Notes: a model not told the origin generated them from the sequence alone. A stretch of 54,174 nucleotides of DNA from Vulcaniibacterium gelatinicum (GCF_008033445.1 NZ_VNKO01000020.1:1-54174); one strand, 5' to 3'; counted from the stretch's first letter, positions 29,672 through 38,212 are shown. A program made the numbers and translations.

Positions 29672-32253
29672 TCGATGATGTCCTCCGCCGGCAGCGGACG
29701 CAGGTTGTAGGTATTGGCCATGGCCATGCCGTAGGCGCCGGCGTCGGCGACCAGGATCGTGTCGCCCTCGGCGGTGGCGCGCGGCAGCGGCCGGTCGCGG
29801 CCGAGCACGTCGCTGCTCTCGCAGATCGGGCCGACCACGTCGCAGGCGACGGTGTCGGCATCGTCCAGCCGGCTCAGGTTGAAGATGCCGTGGTAGGCCT
29901 CGTACAGCGCCGGGCGCATCAGCGCGTTCATGCCCGCATCGCAGCCCACCCGGCGCACGCCGTCCTTTTCCACCGTCTGCGTGGCCGTGAGCAGCAGCAC
30001 GCCGCTCTCGGCCACCAGGTAGCGGCCGGGTTCGATCGCCAGCCGGTAGCGCGGGTACGCCGCCTTGATCTCGGCCAGCCCCTGCCGCCACTGCACCAGG
30101 TCGAACTCCGGCGCCTCCGGCGCGTACGGGATCGGCAGGCCGCCGCCGATGTCAATGGTCTCGACCGTGCCCACGCTGTCGGCCAGGCCGGCCAGGTGCG
30201 CGTACACGCCGCGCCAGTGGCCCGGATCCTCGATTCCGCTGCCCAGGTGCGCGTGCAGGCCGCCGATGCGCACGTCGAGCCGGCGTGCCTGCTCCAGGAA
30301 CGCGTCGAACCGGGTCATCGGCAGGCCGAACTTGGCGGCGATGCCACCGGTGCGGACCTTCTCGTGGTGGCCCTCGCCGTGGCCGAGGTCGAGGCGCAGC
30401 CACAGCGCGCGGCCGCGGAACAGCGCCGGCCAGCGCTGCAGCGCCTCGAGGTTGTCGAGGGTCACGGTGACGCCGCGCGCGAACGCGGCCTCGTACTCGC
30501 GGCGCGGGGCGAAGCTGGGGGTGAACAGCACGCGCGCCGGGTCCAGCCCGGGCACGGCGGCGAACACGTGCTCGACCTCGGCCAGCGACACGCACTCCAG
30601 GCCGAAGCCCTCCTCCACCAGCGCGCGCAGGATCGCCGGGTGCGGGTTGGCCTTGAGCGCGTAGTAGCAGCGGTCCACCGCGTCCGAATCGCGCAGCGCC
30701 CGCGCGCGCTCGCGCACGGTGGCCAGGTCGTACACGTAGCGCGGGGTGCCGTTGCGCGCCAGCGCCAGCAGCGCCTCGCGCCGCGCGCGCCACCAGGCCG
30801 GCGCGCGCGGCGTGGCGCCGTGCGCGATCTCGTGCCAGCTCGGGCCGAACACGGTGGCGTCGCGCACCGGCATCGCCCGCGAGCGGATCAGCTCGGCGTG
30901 CAGGTGCGCCAGCAGCCCGTCGGCGTCGGCCTCGTCAATCACGAAGGTCAGGTTGAGGTCGTTCGACGACTGCGAGATCAGGTGCACGCGCTCCTGGCCG
31001 AAGGTCGCCCAGATGTCGGACAGGCGGTGCAGCAGCGAGCGCATGCCGCGCCCGACCAGGGTGATCGCCGCGCACGGCGCGATCACCTTGACCCGGCACA
31101 CCTCGGCCAGGTCGGCGCTGAGCGCCTCCAGCACGTTGGTGGTGACCAGGTTCTCGCTGGGGTCGAGCGAGACGGTGACGTTGGTCTCCGACGAGCCGAT
31201 CAGGTCCACCGACAGGCCGTGGCGCTTGAAGCGCTCGAACACGTCGGCGAGGAAGCCGACCTGCTGCCACATGCCGATGGTCTCCATGGACACCAGCACG
31301 ATGCCGTTGCGGCGGCTGATCGCCTTGACGCCGGGCACGGTCGCGGCCGCGGCGTCGATGCGCGTGCCGGGCAGGTCGAAGCGCTCGGTGTCGAGGATCG
31401 CCATCGGCACGCCGGCATCGCGGCACGGCGCGATCGAACGCGGATGCAACACCTTGGCGCCGGTGGTGGCGATCTCCTGCGCCTCGGCGTAGTCCAGGCG
31501 GGTGAGCAGGCGCGCGTCGGGCACCTCGCGCGGATTGGCGCTGAACATGCCCGGCACGTCGGTCCAGATCTCCACCCGCAGCGCCTGCAGCAGCGCGCCG
31601 AAGTACGCGGCGGAAGTGTCGGAGCCGCCGCGGCCGAGGATCGCGGTGCCGCCGTCGGCGTGGCGGGCGATGAAGCCCTGGGTGATCAGCACCGGCGCGG
31701 GCTGCGCCGAGAAGCGCTCGACGAAACCGGGATCGCGCTCGTGCCGGCAGTTCACCGACAGCCGCTGCGCCCAGGCGCTGGCGTTCGGCAGCGTCACCGC
31801 CTGCAGCCAGTCGCGCGCGTCGCACCAGCCGATGTCCAGGCCCTGCGCGCGCAGGTAGGCGCAGCCGAGCGTGGACGACAGCAGCTCGCCCTGGGCCAGC
31901 ACCTCGGCCTGCCAGTCGAGCGGGCGCGCGACCGCGCGCGGATCGCGGCCCAGCGCCTCCAGCGCGGCCAGGCGCGGGCCCAGCACCGCCTCCGGATCCA
32001 GGTCCAGCTCGGCGCAGAACGCGCGGTGCCGCGCCGCCAGCGCCGCGATCCGCGTCTCGACCTCGCGCCCGTCGGCGATCGCCTGCAGCTCGTTGGTGAC
32101 CCCGGACAGGGCCGAGACCACGACCAGCACGCGCGCGTCCTCCTCCTGCCGGCGTTTGGCGGCGAGCGCCCCGATGGTGTCCCAGCGGTTGCGGCGCGAC
32201 ACCGAGGTGCCGCCGAACTTGAGCACGACCCAACGCTGCGCCTGCGTCGCCAC
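29668..32253 (-). CDS. lysAC: Bifunctional aspartate kinase / diaminopimelate decarboxylase
   Basis: An 861-residue fusion. The N-terminal half is aspartokinase (KFGGTS from Lys12, GRGGSDTSAAYFG, EIWTDVPGMFSANP) with ACT-type regulatory repeats (about 310-450). The C-terminal half is PLP-dependent diaminopimelate decarboxylase (YALKANP with Lys534, SGIEDPGHW, DIGGGLPIPY, CESSDVLGRD). It thus holds the first and last enzymes of lysine synthesis. I chose a GTG start at 32253-32251 because GGAG lies 5 bp upstream and it gives the expected N-terminus; no ATG is suitably placed. This fusion is typical of Xanthomonadaceae. Confidence 0.95.
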   Translation of the reverse strand: MATQAQRWVVLKFGGTSVSRRNRWDTIGALAAKRRQEEDARVLVVVSALSGVTNELQAIADGREVETRIAALAARHRAFCAELDLDPEAVLGPRLAALEALGRDPRAVARPLDWQAEVLAQGELLSSTLGCAYLRAQGLDIGWCDARDWLQAVTLPNASAWAQRLSVNCRHERDPGFVERFSAQPAPVLITQGFIARHADGGTAILGRGGSDTSAAYFGALLQALRVEIWTDVPGMFSANPREVPDARLLTRLDYAEAQEIATTGAKVLHPRSIAPCRDAGVPMAILDTERFDLPGTRIDAAAATVPGVKAISRRNGIVLVSMETIGMWQQVGFLADVFERFKRHGLSVDLIGSSETNVTVSLDPSENLVTTNVLEALSADLAEVCRVKVIAPCAAITLVGRGMRSLLHRLSDIWATFGQERVHLISQSSNDLNLTFVIDEADADGLLAHLHAELIRSRAMPVRDATVFGPSWHEIAHGATPRAPAWWRARREALLALARNGTPRYVYDLATVRERARALRDSDAVDRCYYALKANPHPAILRALVEEGFGLECVSLAEVEHVFAAVPGLDPARVLFTPSFAPRREYEAAFARGVTVTLDNLEALQRWPALFRGRALWLRLDLGHGEGHHEKVRTGGIAAKFGLPMTRFDAFLEQARRLDVRIGGLHAHLGSGIEDPGHWRGVYAHLAGLADSVGTVETIDIGGGLPIPYAPEAPEFDLVQWRQGLAEIKAAYPRYRLAIEPGRYLVAESGVLLLTATQTVEKDGVRRVGCDAGMNALMRPALYEAYHGIFNLSRLDDADTVACDVVGPICESSDVLGRDRPLPRATAEGDTILVADAGAYGMAMANTYNLRPLPAEDIIE

Positions 32254-32307
32254 GAATGCTCCGGAGCTGATGAGGAAGCGTGATGTGCCCGGCCGCGGGC
32301 CGGGGCC

Positions 32308-32353
32308 TAGAATTCGTCTTTCCGCGCCCGACGGGCGCGAGCCCGCGATTCTA
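32308..32353. promoter_or_regulatory. Overlapping facing promoters between lysAC and phzF
   Basis: A TAGAAT box reads rightward at 32308-32313 (towards phzF) and an identical TAGAAT reads leftward at 32353-32348 (towards lysAC). Their expected start sites would lie inside the interval, so the two transcripts overlap by about 20 bases. Between them is the 15-bp palindrome GCGCCCG-A-CGGGCGC (32324-32338), a possible operator. No good -35 boxes are seen, so the promoter reading is tentative. Confidence 0.45.
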
Positions 32354-32395
32354 AATCGAACGCCGCAGGCGGAAGGCCTGCCCGGAGCCCAGCGC

Positions 32396-33274
32396 ATGAT
32401 GCCGCGTCGTTATATCCAGCTCGACGTCTTCGCCGACTGGCCGGGGGCGGGCAATCCGCTGGCGGTGGTGCTCGACGGCGCGGGCCTGGACGAGGCCACG
32501 ATGCAGGCCATCGCGCGCTGGACCCGGCTGCCGGAAACCACCTTCGTGTTCCCGCCCGCCTCGGCGCAGGCCAGCTACGGGATCCGCATGTTCAGCCCGC
32601 GCCGCGAGGTGCCCTTCGCCGGCCACCCGAGCGTGGGCACCGCGTTCGCGGTGCTGGAAGCCGGGCTGGCGCAGCCGCGCGCGGGCCTGCTGTGGCAGGA
32701 GGGTGTGGCCGGGCTGCTGCCGCTGCGGGTGGAGGGCGAGGGCGCGGCGCGCACGATCGCGGTGCGCACGCCGCGGGCGCGGGTGGTGGACGTCGCCCGC
32801 GCCGACGATGCGCGCCTGCGCGCGGCGCTCGCCGGCCTGCCGCTCGGCGCCCTGCCGCCGGCGCTGGTGGACGGCGGCCGCCGCTGGTGGCTGGTGGAGC
32901 TGCGCGACGAGGCCGGCCTGCGCGCCGTCGCCCCGGACTGGAACGCGGTCGCGGCCCTGGCCGAGGCGACCGCGAGCATGGGCCTGTGCGTGTTCGCACG
33001 CGCCGACCCGGGCCGCGACTACGACCTGGCGGTGCGCGCCTTCGTCGGCGCGCCGGCGCGGTTCGAGGACGCCGCCTCCGGCGCCGCCAACGCCACCCTC
33101 GCCGCCTGGCTGCACGAGAACCGCGCCCTGCCCGGCCGCGACGGCCGCTACGTGGTCAGCCAGGGGCGCGAGGTCGGCTTCGACGCGCGCCTGCACCTGC
33201 ACGTGGACGCCGAGGGCGAGGTGTGGTCGGGCGGACGCGTGCGCCCGATCGTGCGCGGGCAGCTGGACTGGTAG
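32396..33274 (+). CDS. PhzF-family isomerase/epimerase-like protein
   Basis: A 292-residue protein of the PhzF/YddE group. Hallmarks are the opening QLDVFADWPGAGNPLAVVLD, LPETTFVFPP with the catalytic Glu, the FSPRREVPFAGHPSVGTAF box and a matching C-terminal half with GAPARFEDAASGAANATLAAWL. The two halves are pseudo-symmetric. Known members isomerise amino-acid-like ring compounds, but most, including this one, have no proven substrate. Two ATGs are adjacent; GGAG is 8 bp before the first. It diverges from lysAC. Confidence 0.92.
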   Translation: MMPRRYIQLDVFADWPGAGNPLAVVLDGAGLDEATMQAIARWTRLPETTFVFPPASAQASYGIRMFSPRREVPFAGHPSVGTAFAVLEAGLAQPRAGLLWQEGVAGLLPLRVEGEGAARTIAVRTPRARVVDVARADDARLRAALAGLPLGALPPALVDGGRRWWLVELRDEAGLRAVAPDWNAVAALAEATASMGLCVFARADPGRDYDLAVRAFVGAPARFEDAASGAANATLAAWLHENRALPGRDGRYVVSQGREVGFDARLHLHVDAEGEVWSGGRVRPIVRGQLDW

Positions 33275-33283
33275 CCCGCAACG

Positions 33284-33311
33284 GCGAAGGGGCCGTCGCC
33301 GGCCCCTTCGC
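33284..33311. terminator. Terminator hairpin between convergent phzF and glycine-zipper genes
   Basis: GCGAAGGGGCC (33284-33294) pairs perfectly with GGCCCCTTCGC (33301-33311) around a 6-base loop. It begins 10 bp after the phzF stop and ends 24 bp before the stop of the opposing gene. It could serve both directions. There is no T-tract. Confidence 0.75.
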
Positions 33312-33334
33312 GCGCCTCCCCGCGATCGCGGGAC

Positions 33335-34048
33335 TCACTCTGGAATCACCTCCACCCGCACCCGGATCCGGTCGCCCGGGTGGTAGTCGGTGCGGGTGGT
33401 GAAGCGGCGCCCGGCGTATTCGTAGGTCACGTCGTAACCGACCACGCGCCCGTCGTTGACCGGGTAGCGGCCGTAGCCGTCGGCGCGCACCGGTTCGCAC
33501 ACCCGCACCGTGCCGGTGCGGTAACGCTCGCGCTGCGCCTGCTCGTAGATCTTCTGCCCGGCCATGCCGCCGACCATCGCCCCGACCGCGGTTGCGGCGG
33601 TGGCGCCGCTGCCGTCGCCGATCTTGCTGCCGAGCACCGCGCCGGCGATGCCGCCGAGCACGGTCGCCATCGTGCGCCCGGCCTCGGTGCCATGGCGGCG
33701 CTGGCCGGTGTACGGGTCGTAGTAACCGTCGCGGCCGTAGGGATCGCGGCCGTAATCGCCGTCGCCGTCATACGGATCGCGGCCGTAGCCGTCGGCATAG
33801 GTGGCATCGCGGTAGTAGCAGCGCTGGCCGGAGGTGCCATAGCCGTAACGGGAATCGATCACCGGATCCACGCGCACCACGCGCGCGTAGTCGTAGATTG
33901 CGCCGCTGCGCCGGCCGTCGCGATCCGGATACACCCGGGCGCTGCCGTCGTCGCGGCCGTAGGGATCGTAGCCGTAGTAATCCTGCGCGGACGCCGCCCC
34001 TGCGGCAGCCAGGCCCAGGGCGAGCACGGTGGCGGACAGACGCTTCAT
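33335..34048 (-). CDS. Glycine-zipper 2TM envelope protein with Tyr/Asp/Gly-rich region
   Basis: A 237-residue exported protein. A signal peptide ends near GAASAQD. A low-complexity region of YGRDPY-like repeats (about 20-125) follows, then the glycine-zipper domain with two short Gly-rich helices (GGIAGAVLGSKIGDG and AVGAMVGGMAGQK, about 140-175) and a basic C-terminal domain. The zipper is the Rickettsia 17-kDa antigen type, found in outer-membrane proteins. There is no lipobox Cys at the signal cleavage site, so it is probably soluble or membrane-associated rather than lipidated. GGAG lies before the ATG. Function unknown. Confidence 0.85.
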   Translation of the reverse strand: MKRLSATVLALGLAAAGAASAQDYYGYDPYGRDDGSARVYPDRDGRRSGAIYDYARVVRVDPVIDSRYGYGTSGQRCYYRDATYADGYGRDPYDGDGDYGRDPYGRDGYYDPYTGQRRHGTEAGRTMATVLGGIAGAVLGSKIGDGSGATAATAVGAMVGGMAGQKIYEQAQRERYRTGTVRVCEPVRADGYGRYPVNDGRVVGYDVTYEYAGRRFTTRTDYHPGDRIRVRVEVIPE

Positions 34049-34182
34049 GGCGGGCTCCAGCGCGCCGGGATGGCGCAGGCGCATCCTCGGCGCGGCGGAA
34101 TTAAACCGGGCTGAACCCTGCCGGTCGTCGCGGACACGTTAAGCGCGGCGACAGCGTGAGCGCCCCGGCCCGGGCCTCCGGC

Positions 34183-34617
34183 TCATTCGAGCAACGTCGC
34201 CTCGAGCGTGACCGGCACCGCCGCCAGCGCCTTCGAGATCGGGCAGTTGCGCTTGGCGTCCTCGGCAAGCTCCCGGAAGCGCGCGGCCTCGATGCCCGGT
34301 ACGCGCGCCTGCACCGTCAGCCGGATGCCGCTCAGGTGTGGGCCGCCGTCCATGGACAGGGTCACCTCGGCACGCGCATCCACCGCCTGTGGCGGATGCC
34401 CGGCCTCGGTCAGCTTGGCCGACAGCGCCATCGCGAAGCAGCCGGCATGCGCGGCTGCGATCAGTTCCTCCGGATTCGTGCCCTTCTCCTCACCGAAACG
34501 GCTGTTGAAGCCGTAGCGGGTGCCGTCGAGCAGGCCGCTCTGCGGCGTGGCCAGACGGCCCTGGCCGCTGCGCAGGTCGCCTTCCCAGCGGGCGGTGGCG
34601 TGACGGGTGATGGCCAT
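34183..34617 (-). CDS. osmC: OsmC family peroxiredoxin
   Basis: A 144-residue thiol peroxidase of the OsmC subgroup that reduces organic hydroperoxides. The two reactive cysteines are Cys60 (AAHAGCFAMAL) and Cys125 (KRNCPISKAL). TNPEELIAAAHA before the first Cys and the opening RHATARWEGDLRSG.G are typical of OsmC rather than Ohr. AGGAG precedes the ATG. It diverges from the EF-G paralogue; the 267 bp between contain a TTGACC (34692-34697) but no clear promoter. Confidence 0.94.
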   Translation of the reverse strand: MAITRHATARWEGDLRSGQGRLATPQSGLLDGTRYGFNSRFGEEKGTNPEELIAAAHAGCFAMALSAKLTEAGHPPQAVDARAEVTLSMDGGPHLSGIRLTVQARVPGIEAARFRELAEDAKRNCPISKALAAVPVTLEATLLE

Positions 34618-34884
34618 GGCGGGACTCCTGTCGTATCGGTGGGAGGCACAGCCTACGCCGCATGCGTGCACGCACCGTGTGCGGGCCGGCTTGACCCGCC
34701 CCGGCCGCTGCGGGAGGCTTGCCGCTCCGGCGCCCGGCGCCGGCCACCGCCATGACCGCCCGCCGAGCGCGCGCTCGGACGGCAGCGCTTCCGTCGCGGA
34801 CAGCCATGACGGCACGTGCGTTTCCCTTCGCAGGAGCCCGGTCGTTCCCCGGCCGGACTGTTCAACCACGGGAGTCACGGCCTC

Positions 34885-36933
34885 ATGTCCTACAGCACAG
34901 AACAGATCCGCAACGTGGCCCTGGCAGGCCACCCCGGCGCCGGCAAAACCACCCTGTTCGAAGCCCTGCTGCATGCCGGCGGCGCGATCCAGACGGCAGG
35001 CACCGTCGAACGCGGCAACACCGTGTCCGACTTCGACCCGATCGAGAAGGAACGCGGCCACTCGATCGACATCGCCATCGCCAGCACCGACCACGCCGGC
35101 ATCCACGTCAACCTGATCGACACCCCCGGCTATCCGGATTTCCGCGGCCCCACCCTCTCCGCCCTGGCCGCGGTCGAGACCGTCGCCATCGTCGTGGACG
35201 CCGACACCGGCGTCGAATACGGCACGCGCCGGATGATGGAGTACGCCAGGGCGCGCAACCTGTGCCGGGTGGTCGTGGTCAACAAGATGGACCACGCCGA
35301 CGCCGACTGCGCGCGCGTGCTGCAGGACCTGCGCGAGGCGTTCGGCCCCGAGGTGCTGCCGCTGAACCTGCCGGCGAACGGCGGCAAGGCGGTGGTGGAC
35401 TGCTTCGGCAACGCCGGCGGCGAGTCCGACCTGGGCCCGGTCGCCGACTGGCACCAGCGCATCATCGACCAGGTGGTGGAGATCAACGAACAGGTGATGG
35501 ACCACTTCCTCGAGGTCGGCGAGGAGGGCCTGTCCGGGCAGGAACTGCACGATGCCTTCGAACAGTGCCTGCGCGAGGGCCACCTGGTGCCGGTGTGCTT
35601 CGTCTCGGCCCGCACCGGGGTCGGGGTGAAGGAGCTGCTCGACATCGCCGAGCGCCTGTTCCCGCACCCGGGCGAGGCCAACCCGCCGCCGTTCGTGCGC
35701 GGCACCGGCCCCGACGCCGCGCCGATCGTGGCCCGCCCGGACCCGGACGCGCACGTGATCGCCGACGTGTTCAAGATCGTCAACGACCCCTTCGTCGGCA
35801 AGCTCGGCATCTTCCGCGTGTACCAGGGCACGGTGAAGCGCGACACGCAGCTGTTCGTGGACGACGGCCGCAAGCCGTTCAAGGTCGGTCACCTGTTCAA
35901 GCTCAAGGGCAAGGACCACGTCGAGATCGAGCGTGCGATCCCCGGCGACATCGCCGCGGTGGCCAAGGTGGACGAGCTGCATTTCGACGCCGTGCTGCAC
36001 GACTCGCACGACGAGGACCACATCCACCTCGCTCCGCTGGACTTCCCGAAGCCCATGTTCGGGCTGGCGGTGGAGGCCGCGCACAAGGGCCAGGAGCAGA
36101 AACTGTCGGTGGCGCTGCACAAGCTCGCCGAGGAGGACCCGGCGTTCGCGGTCGAGCACAACGCCGAACTCAACGAGCTGGTGATCCGCGGCCTGTCCGA
36201 CCTGCACCTGCGGGTGATGCTGGCGCGGCTGAAGGACCGCTACGGCGTGGAAGTGAAGACCCGCCCGCCGCGCATCGCCTACCGCGAGACGGTGAGCGCC
36301 AGGGCCGAGGGCCACCACCGGCACAAGAAGCAGACCGGCGGCGCGGGCCAGTTCGGCGAGGTGTTCCTGCGCATCGAGCCGCTGCCGCGCGGGGGCGGCT
36401 TCGAGTTCGTGGACGAGGTCAAGGGCGGCACCATCCCCGGCCAGTTCATGCCCGCGGTCGAGAAGGGCGTGCGCCAGGTGCTGGCCTCCGGCGCGATCGC
36501 CGGCTACCCGCTGCAGGACGTGCGGGTGATCGTGTACGACGGCAAGTCGCACCCCGTGGACAGCAAGGAGGTGGCGTTCGTCACCGCCGGCAAGAAGGCC
36601 TTCCTCGACGCCATCGCCAAGGCCCGGCCGCAGGTGCTCGAGCCGATCGTGGACCTGGAGGTGACCGCGCCCGAACAGTACATGGGCGACATCACCGGCA
36701 GCCTCTCGTCCAAGCGCGCGCGCATCAACGGCACCGATTCGCTGCGCAGCGGCGAGGTCTCGGTCCGCGCCCAGGTGCCACTGTCCGAGCTGGAAGGCTA
36801 TGCGGCCGAGCTCAAGGCGATGACCGCCGGCCGCGGCCGTTACGCGCTGGATTTCAGCCATTACGAGCCGGTGCCGGCGCCGGTGCAGCAGCGCCTGGTG
36901 GAGGCCTACAAGCCCCGCCCCGAGGAGGATTGA
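34885..36933 (+). CDS. fusA2: Elongation factor G-like paralogue (EF-G-2 type)
   Basis: A 682-residue translational GTPase with all five EF-G domains. The P-loop GHPGAGKTT (residues 15-23) replaces the usual AHVDAGKTT. Switch II reads DTPGYPDF, with Tyr83 where EF-G has its catalytic His. NKMDH and SARTG complete the G domain. HRHKKQTGGAGQFGEV opens domain IV, and the C-terminus has the GRGRYALDFSHYEPVP loop. It therefore belongs to the EF-G-like/EF-G-2 group rather than housekeeping FusA. It stands alone, not in a str operon. GGAG lies 10 bp before the ATG. The role is unknown, perhaps a stress variant. Confidence 0.9.
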   Translation: MSYSTEQIRNVALAGHPGAGKTTLFEALLHAGGAIQTAGTVERGNTVSDFDPIEKERGHSIDIAIASTDHAGIHVNLIDTPGYPDFRGPTLSALAAVETVAIVVDADTGVEYGTRRMMEYARARNLCRVVVVNKMDHADADCARVLQDLREAFGPEVLPLNLPANGGKAVVDCFGNAGGESDLGPVADWHQRIIDQVVEINEQVMDHFLEVGEEGLSGQELHDAFEQCLREGHLVPVCFVSARTGVGVKELLDIAERLFPHPGEANPPPFVRGTGPDAAPIVARPDPDAHVIADVFKIVNDPFVGKLGIFRVYQGTVKRDTQLFVDDGRKPFKVGHLFKLKGKDHVEIERAIPGDIAAVAKVDELHFDAVLHDSHDEDHIHLAPLDFPKPMFGLAVEAAHKGQEQKLSVALHKLAEEDPAFAVEHNAELNELVIRGLSDLHLRVMLARLKDRYGVEVKTRPPRIAYRETVSARAEGHHRHKKQTGGAGQFGEVFLRIEPLPRGGGFEFVDEVKGGTIPGQFMPAVEKGVRQVLASGAIAGYPLQDVRVIVYDGKSHPVDSKEVAFVTAGKKAFLDAIAKARPQVLEPIVDLEVTAPEQYMGDITGSLSSKRARINGTDSLRSGEVSVRAQVPLSELEGYAAELKAMTAGRGRYALDFSHYEPVPAPVQQRLVEAYKPRPEED

Positions 36934-36968
36934 ACCCGCAACGGAACCGGGCACCCGGGCCGGACAGC

Positions 36969-37010
36969 CCCCGCAGGGCGAAAAAACCCTGCAAAAAAAG
37001 CCCTGCGGGG
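36969..37010. terminator. Nested alternative hairpins with A-tracts between fusA2 and HU genes
   Basis: CCCCGCAGGGC (36969-36979) pairs perfectly with GCCCTGCGGGG (37000-37010). Inside the 20-base loop, CCCTGC (36987-36992) can instead pair with GCAGGG of the left arm, leaving A6 and A7 tracts in loop and tail. The element follows the fusA2 stop by 36 bp and ends 2 bp before the HU promoter. It is probably the fusA2 terminator; the mutually exclusive folds are unusual. Confidence 0.65.
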
Positions 37011-37012
37011 AC

Positions 37013-37041
37013 TTGGCGGCAGCAAAGGACTGTCCTACATT
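37013..37041 (+). promoter_or_regulatory. Sigma70-type promoter of the HU-like gene
   Basis: TTGGCG (37013-37018) and TACATT (37036-37041) are separated by exactly 17 bp. The predicted start near 37048 leaves a leader of about 57 bases before the HU ATG at 37105. It is among the best-matched promoters in the window, fitting a highly expressed nucleoid protein. Confidence 0.65.
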
Positions 37042-37104
37042 CCGCCTTGCCGAGGGGGATCTCCAGGCACTCCATCCACCGATTACCTACCGAACGGAAC
37101 CAAC

Positions 37105-37485
37105 ATGGCGAAGAAGAAAGCCCCTGCCAAGAAAGCCGCGTCGAAGGCCGCCAAGCCGGCCGCTCCGAAGCCGATCAAGGAGGCCCTGAGCAAGTCCGGG
37201 CTGGTCGCCCACATCGCCGAGCACAGCGGCGTGGCCGCGCGCGACGTGCGCGCCGTGCTGGCCTCGCTGGAAGGCGCGGTGCACGCCTCCATCGGCAAGA
37301 AGGGCGCGGGCACCTTCACCCTGCCGGGCCTGCTCAAGATCACTGCGGTGAACGTGCCGGCCAAGCCGCGCCGCAAGGGCATCAACCCGTTCACGAAGGA
37401 AGAGGTCTGGTTCGCCGCCAAGCCCGCCACCGTGAAGGTCAAGGTGCGTCCGCTGAAGAAGCTCAAGGACGCGGCCACGGCCTGA
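37105..37485 (+). CDS. HU family DNA-binding protein with histone-H1-like N-terminal tail
   Basis: A 126-residue nucleoid protein. The first 24 residues are a Lys/Ala/Pro tail (AKKKAPAKKAASKAAKP) like histone H1 or the AlgP/Hc1 group. The HU fold follows: helices IKEALSKSGLVAHIAEHSGV, then GTFTLPGLLKI, the DNA-grasping arm with RKGINPFTKEEVWF, and a basic C-terminal end. Ordinary HU is 90 residues, so the tail and a slightly longer core are additions. The tail probably adds electrostatic DNA contacts and could be modified on lysine. It has its own strong promoter. Confidence 0.92.
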   Translation: MAKKKAPAKKAASKAAKPAAPKPIKEALSKSGLVAHIAEHSGVAARDVRAVLASLEGAVHASIGKKGAGTFTLPGLLKITAVNVPAKPRRKGINPFTKEEVWFAAKPATVKVKVRPLKKLKDAATA

Positions 37486-37630
37486 TCCGACGAACGGTCG
37501 CGGCCGCAGCGCCGCCACCGGCGAACGGCGCGTCGCGATGCGGCGCGCCGTTTTCGTTTCCGGAACGCGCGGCGTGGCGTCCCCGACCCGGTGCGGAGTA
37601 AGGTGCGCGCGAGCCGCCCGGAGACACCGC

Positions 37631-38212
37631 ATGTCCCATCCGCCGTCCCTGCAGGTCCGTGTGCGCCTGCTCGTGGCGCTGCTGCTGGCCGCCGCGCTCG
37701 CCGCCTGCGCCAGCACCGGCCCCGCCGGCGCGCTGTTCGCCGACCGCGTGGTGTTCACCGTGCCGCAACTGCAGGCCTCGCTGGATCGCCGCTACCCGCG
37801 CGAATTCGACACGCTCGGCGGCCTGGTCACGCTCAGCCTGCGCAACCCGCGCCTGAGCATCCCGCCCGGCAGCCAGCGGCTGCGGCTCGAGTTCGACATC
37901 GGCATCGGCGGGCTCGGCCGCGACCCGCGCGTGCCGGCCGGTTATTTCACGCTCGACAGCGCCCTGCGCTACGACCCCGCCACGCGCGGCCTGCACCTGG
38001 ACGCCCCCGAGCTGCGGGACGTGCGGGTGGACGCGCTCGGCGGGCGCATGAACGACCGGGTGCGCGAGGCGGTCAACCGCTGGCTGGCGCGCCATGCGCG
38101 CGAGGAGCCGGTGCACACGCTGGACGACGGTCTGCTCGCGCGCCTTGCACAGCGGCGCATCGGCCGCATCGCGATCGGCGACGGTGTGGTCACCCTGCAT
38201 CTGGATCAATGA
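37631..38212 (+). CDS. DUF1439 lipoprotein (YceB-like)
   Basis: A 193-residue lipoprotein. The signal sequence ends in the lipobox LAAC (Cys25-26 region, ALAACAST). The mature part has FTVPQLQASLDRRYPREF, a family-like opening, then alternating beta strands (LSLRNPRLSIPPGSQRLRLEFDI) suggesting a lipid-binding tubular fold. GGAG stands 7 bp before the ATG. The next lipoprotein gene starts 11 bp after the stop, forming a pair. E. coli YceB is uncharacterised; the function is unknown. Confidence 0.85.
   Translation: MSHPPSLQVRVRLLVALLLAAALAACASTGPAGALFADRVVFTVPQLQASLDRRYPREFDTLGGLVTLSLRNPRLSIPPGSQRLRLEFDIGIGGLGRDPRVPAGYFTLDSALRYDPATRGLHLDAPELRDVRVDALGGRMNDRVREAVNRWLARHAREEPVHTLDDGLLARLAQRRIGRIAIGDGVVTLHLDQ

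Noticed and set aside
32254-32395. Lysine riboswitch before lysAC
   Set aside because: The leader is too short and lacks the conserved aptamer stems; only palindromes and -10-like boxes are visible.
34618-36954. Long minus-strand frame reading into osmC from opposite the EF-G gene
   Set aside because: Only its final 144 residues (OsmC) are real; the rest is antisense to the EF-G paralogue and low-complexity.
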